A DNA stretch of 29,202 bases, from positions 1 to 29,202 of the forward strand of contig LT635975.1 in assembly GCA_900128565.1 (NCBI GenBank), written 5' to 3'. The notes under the pieces were generated by a model. That model searched no databases. It saw only the letters and a program-made list of their open reading frames with translations, and was not told where the DNA came from. Within the stretch, counting starts at the first letter, position 1; each line of letters opens with the position of its first letter. Positions 27,360-29,202 of this stretch are shown here, in pieces. The stretch comes from Stramenopiles sp. TOSAG23-6 (lineage: Eukaryota > Sar). Position numbers and translations under genes: made by a program.

Positions 27360-29138
27360 ATGGTGATGGACCTACAGCACCCGCGAGCCTTAGTCCGTGT
27401 GACTGGGCACAAGCGAGCGGAAGGTCGTTACTACTTTGCATATGCGCTCTTAGCATTACTGTACTCGGTGATTTTGTACAATTGTTACATGACTGCTGGC
27501 CAGCCATACGCGAGAGCACTTGCTGAAGGTATGGATTTAGCAGTGAAAAAGGGAACTGCACCGCCCCCTATTGACTTCCATTCAAAGGCAGTTGGTGATT
27601 TGGCTAAACGGATGGGTGGTGCTCGATCATCGCCTAAGTTTGAATTTGATATTGGGAATGATGACTGGGGTGAAGAAGATTCTGATGAAGTCGAGAAAGT
27701 GGAAGAAACTGTATCAGATGGCAAAGTTGTAGATAACACAGAAGACACTGAAGATATAGATGATGATGATGATGATGATGATACGAGGTCATTGCCTTCA
27801 AAGTATTTGCCTGATGTCATTCCATCGATATGTTTGTTCCTTCTGTTAACTTTGACTGCTTTATTTCCATTATTATGTCATTGGTCTGTGGATTTCAAAG
27901 CACGTATGTTATTTTCAAACGCGACTGATATCTCCAGTGCTACACATCTATTAGTTCGACCTCATATGCATCGCGGAAAAGCATCACTTGAAAAAATATT
28001 TCGATCAAAATGCAATGGAAAACTTGGTTTTGAATTTCAAAGACAAAAATATATTTATTTATCCGCAGATGAGTTGAAGGCTCATCACAGAAGTCAAGTA
28101 GAATCGAAAGAAGAAAAGATTTCGAGTTCTTCTGATGGCATCGATGAAAATCCAAATGAAATTATAGGAAATGGTGCAGAAAATGGAGCAGTCCAACTCG
28201 TTCAGTGTGTCTGTAATGCGCCTCTTTCGTATTATGTAGATTCGGGTGGTATAGTTGGTAAAGACGTATGTTTTTTTCACCTCATTTTTTTTTTTCGTAC
28301 GAAATTTTGTACGTAACAATTATTTTTAAACAATTTCGAATTTGGTATATTTTTTCACAATACATGCTGTCAATAACGCAGAAGAAAAATTTGGTTTAAA
28401 TCGAATGTCCATTACAATGCCATCATTCTTGGAATTATACCGTAATCAACTTCTCGCGCCTCTTTGTATTTTTCAATTTTTTGTCGCTTTTTTATGGCTT
28501 TTGGATGAATATTGGCAATATACTTTATTTAGTATATTTTCTATTTTTATGCTTGAAAGTACTACGACATTTCAACGTCGTCGGACAATGCAGACTCTTG
28601 CAGGTATGGCACAGAAGCCTTATCCAATCCAAGTATTTCGTCATAATATATGGAGTGAGATGACAACAGCTGAGCTACTTCCAGGTGATTTAATTTCAAT
28701 TCGGGCAAAGATAAAAGAAAAAGTTCCAAAACCAATGGAGTTAATGAATCCAAAGGAAAAAGAAGAAGAATTAAAACGTCGCAAGGAAATTATGAAGCGT
28801 CGTAAGGAACAGGCCATTCGTGCTGGTGGTGTTGTTGGAGTACATTCCGATATTATACCATGTGATTGCGTTTTGATTAGTGGTAATGCAGTTGTGAATG
28901 AATCTTCTCTTACTGGAGAAAGTGTACCTCAAATGAAAGATGCGCTTCAATGCCGATCTGACTCAGATGCAAAGAGAAATCTCGCCCCTGATGGTCGTGA
29001 TCGAGTACATATCCTCTTTGCTGGCACATCATTGATTACAGCATCGCCAGGTAAAGTTGTTAGTAATGGTAAGAATACAAAAAAGACACCAATTATAACA
29101 CCACCAGACGGGGGGTCTCTTTGTTATGTAATGCGCAC
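27360..29138 (+). CDS. ATP13A1: P5A-type transport ATPase (ATP13A1/Spf1-like), 5' part, with introner-type introns
   Basis: Translation starts at the ATG at 27360 (the codons before it begin with GTG). Exon 1 runs to 28265 (302 codons, phase 0). It holds a first membrane helix (YYFAYALLALLYSVILYNCY), a lumenal-type acidic run of eight Asp, a second hydrophobic segment (VIPSICLFLLLTLTALFPLLCHWSVDF) and FEFQRQKYIYLSADEL, all typical of P5A ATPases. After intron copy C, exon 2 continues with AEEKFGLNRM, membrane helix APLCIFQFFVAFLWLLDEYW, PGDLISI, a charged insert rich in Lys/Glu (about 28700-28820), PCDCVLISGNAVVNESSLTGESVPQMKD (A-domain TGES at 28912-28923) and RVHILFAGTSLI. It ends at VMRT, where copy D begins (29139). 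The phosphorylation DKTGT site lies beyond the window. P5A ATPases sit in the ER and extract mis-inserted transmembrane helices. Intron C's exact acceptor is unresolved. Confidence 0.92.
28266..28365 (+). repeat. Introner-like intronic repeat, copy C
   Basis: GTATGTTTTTTTC at 28266, the 19-mer core TTCGTACGAAATTTTGTAC at 28294-28312, then GTAAC (28313-28317). After this comes a second family motif, CAATTTCGAATTTG (28331-28344), that matches copy B's 5' half and the 3'-flank element at 4906. Read-through meets TAA at 28315, so it must be removed. The first downstream AG (28380-28381) does not keep frame with donor 28266, but would with an alternative donor GTAAAG at 28258. Homology suggests the exon resumes near 28366 (AVNNAEEKFG), so the end given is approximate. 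Confidence 0.75.
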
Positions 29139-29202
29139 GTATGTTTTATTTTTTTTCAAATTCGTTTTTTTTTCGTACGAAATTTTGTACCTAACGATTT
29201 TT
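29139..29202 (+). repeat. Introner-like intronic repeat, copy D (partial)
   Basis: GTATGTTTTATTTTTTTTC, an AAATTCG box, a T-run, the 19-mer core at 29172-29190, CTAAC at 29191-29195, then the window ends. It interrupts the ATPase after CGC AC (phase 2). It is nearly identical to copy A at the other end of the window, 29 kb away in a different gene. Confidence 0.88.

Noticed and set aside
1-29202. Prokaryotic operons, CRISPR arrays or tRNA genes
   Set aside because: The gene families, introns and lack of ribosome-binding sites indicate a nuclear genome, and no CRISPR-type repeat/spacer pattern or tRNA fold was recognised.

Overview
The window is nuclear DNA from a microbial eukaryote. It is AT-rich and gene-dense: twelve protein genes lie on both strands, with intergenic gaps of 39 to about 740 bp, and most genes are a single long exon. 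The protein set is eukaryotic: a meiotic Ski2-type helicase, a DNAJC7-type co-chaperone, a P5A ATPase of the ER, and several proteins with MORN, kelch, ankyrin, EF-hand/IQ or PG-rich (sperm-tail) motifs of the kind common in flagellated protists. A flagellated alga or related protist fits best, but the sequence does not fix the lineage.

Layout, left to right: 1-862 (-) 5' end of an HFM1/MER3 helicase; 1268-3190 (-) unknown single-pass membrane protein with an IQ motif; 3512-4804 (+) thioredoxin-like/SAP-like/hemerythrin-like protein with an in-frame TGA beside its CxxC motif, a candidate selenoprotein; 5549-7333 (+) PGPGxY/coiled-coil protein with one intron-like insert; 7559-9124 (-) DNAJC7-like TPR/J protein; 9366-12698 (+) unknown repeat-rich basic protein; 12842-15217 (-) secreted protein with an acidic block followed by a very basic block; 15408-16827 (-) CobW/COG0523 GTPase split by a +1 frameshift; 17093-21286 (-) large EF-hand/IQ protein; 21532-24216 (+) kelch-MORN protein; 24256-27099 (-) ankyrin protein; 27360-end (+) P5A-type ATPase.

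The main discovery is an intronic repeat family. All four intron-like interruptions found (1-54 minus; from 6533 plus; from 28266 plus; 29139-end plus) begin GTAYGTTT and carry the identical 19-mer TTCGTACGAAATTTTGTAC 28-35 nt further on. Three of them continue into CTAAC or GTAAC, while copy A is cut by the window edge before that point. All four point in the sense direction of their host gene. This is the signature of introner elements, repeats that spread by creating introns. The two copies visible in full cannot be removed by the obvious GT-AG pair without losing the reading frame, so their borders need RNA data. A related inverted-repeat element lies in the 3' flank of the candidate selenoprotein gene.

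The genes do not form one pathway. A loose theme is flagellar or cytoskeletal proteins (5549, 17093, 21532, 24256), mixed with housekeeping genes (DNAJC7, P5A ATPase, CobW GTPase, HFM1). Several neighbours are divergent and share short intergenic promoters, and convergent 3' ends are tightly packed.
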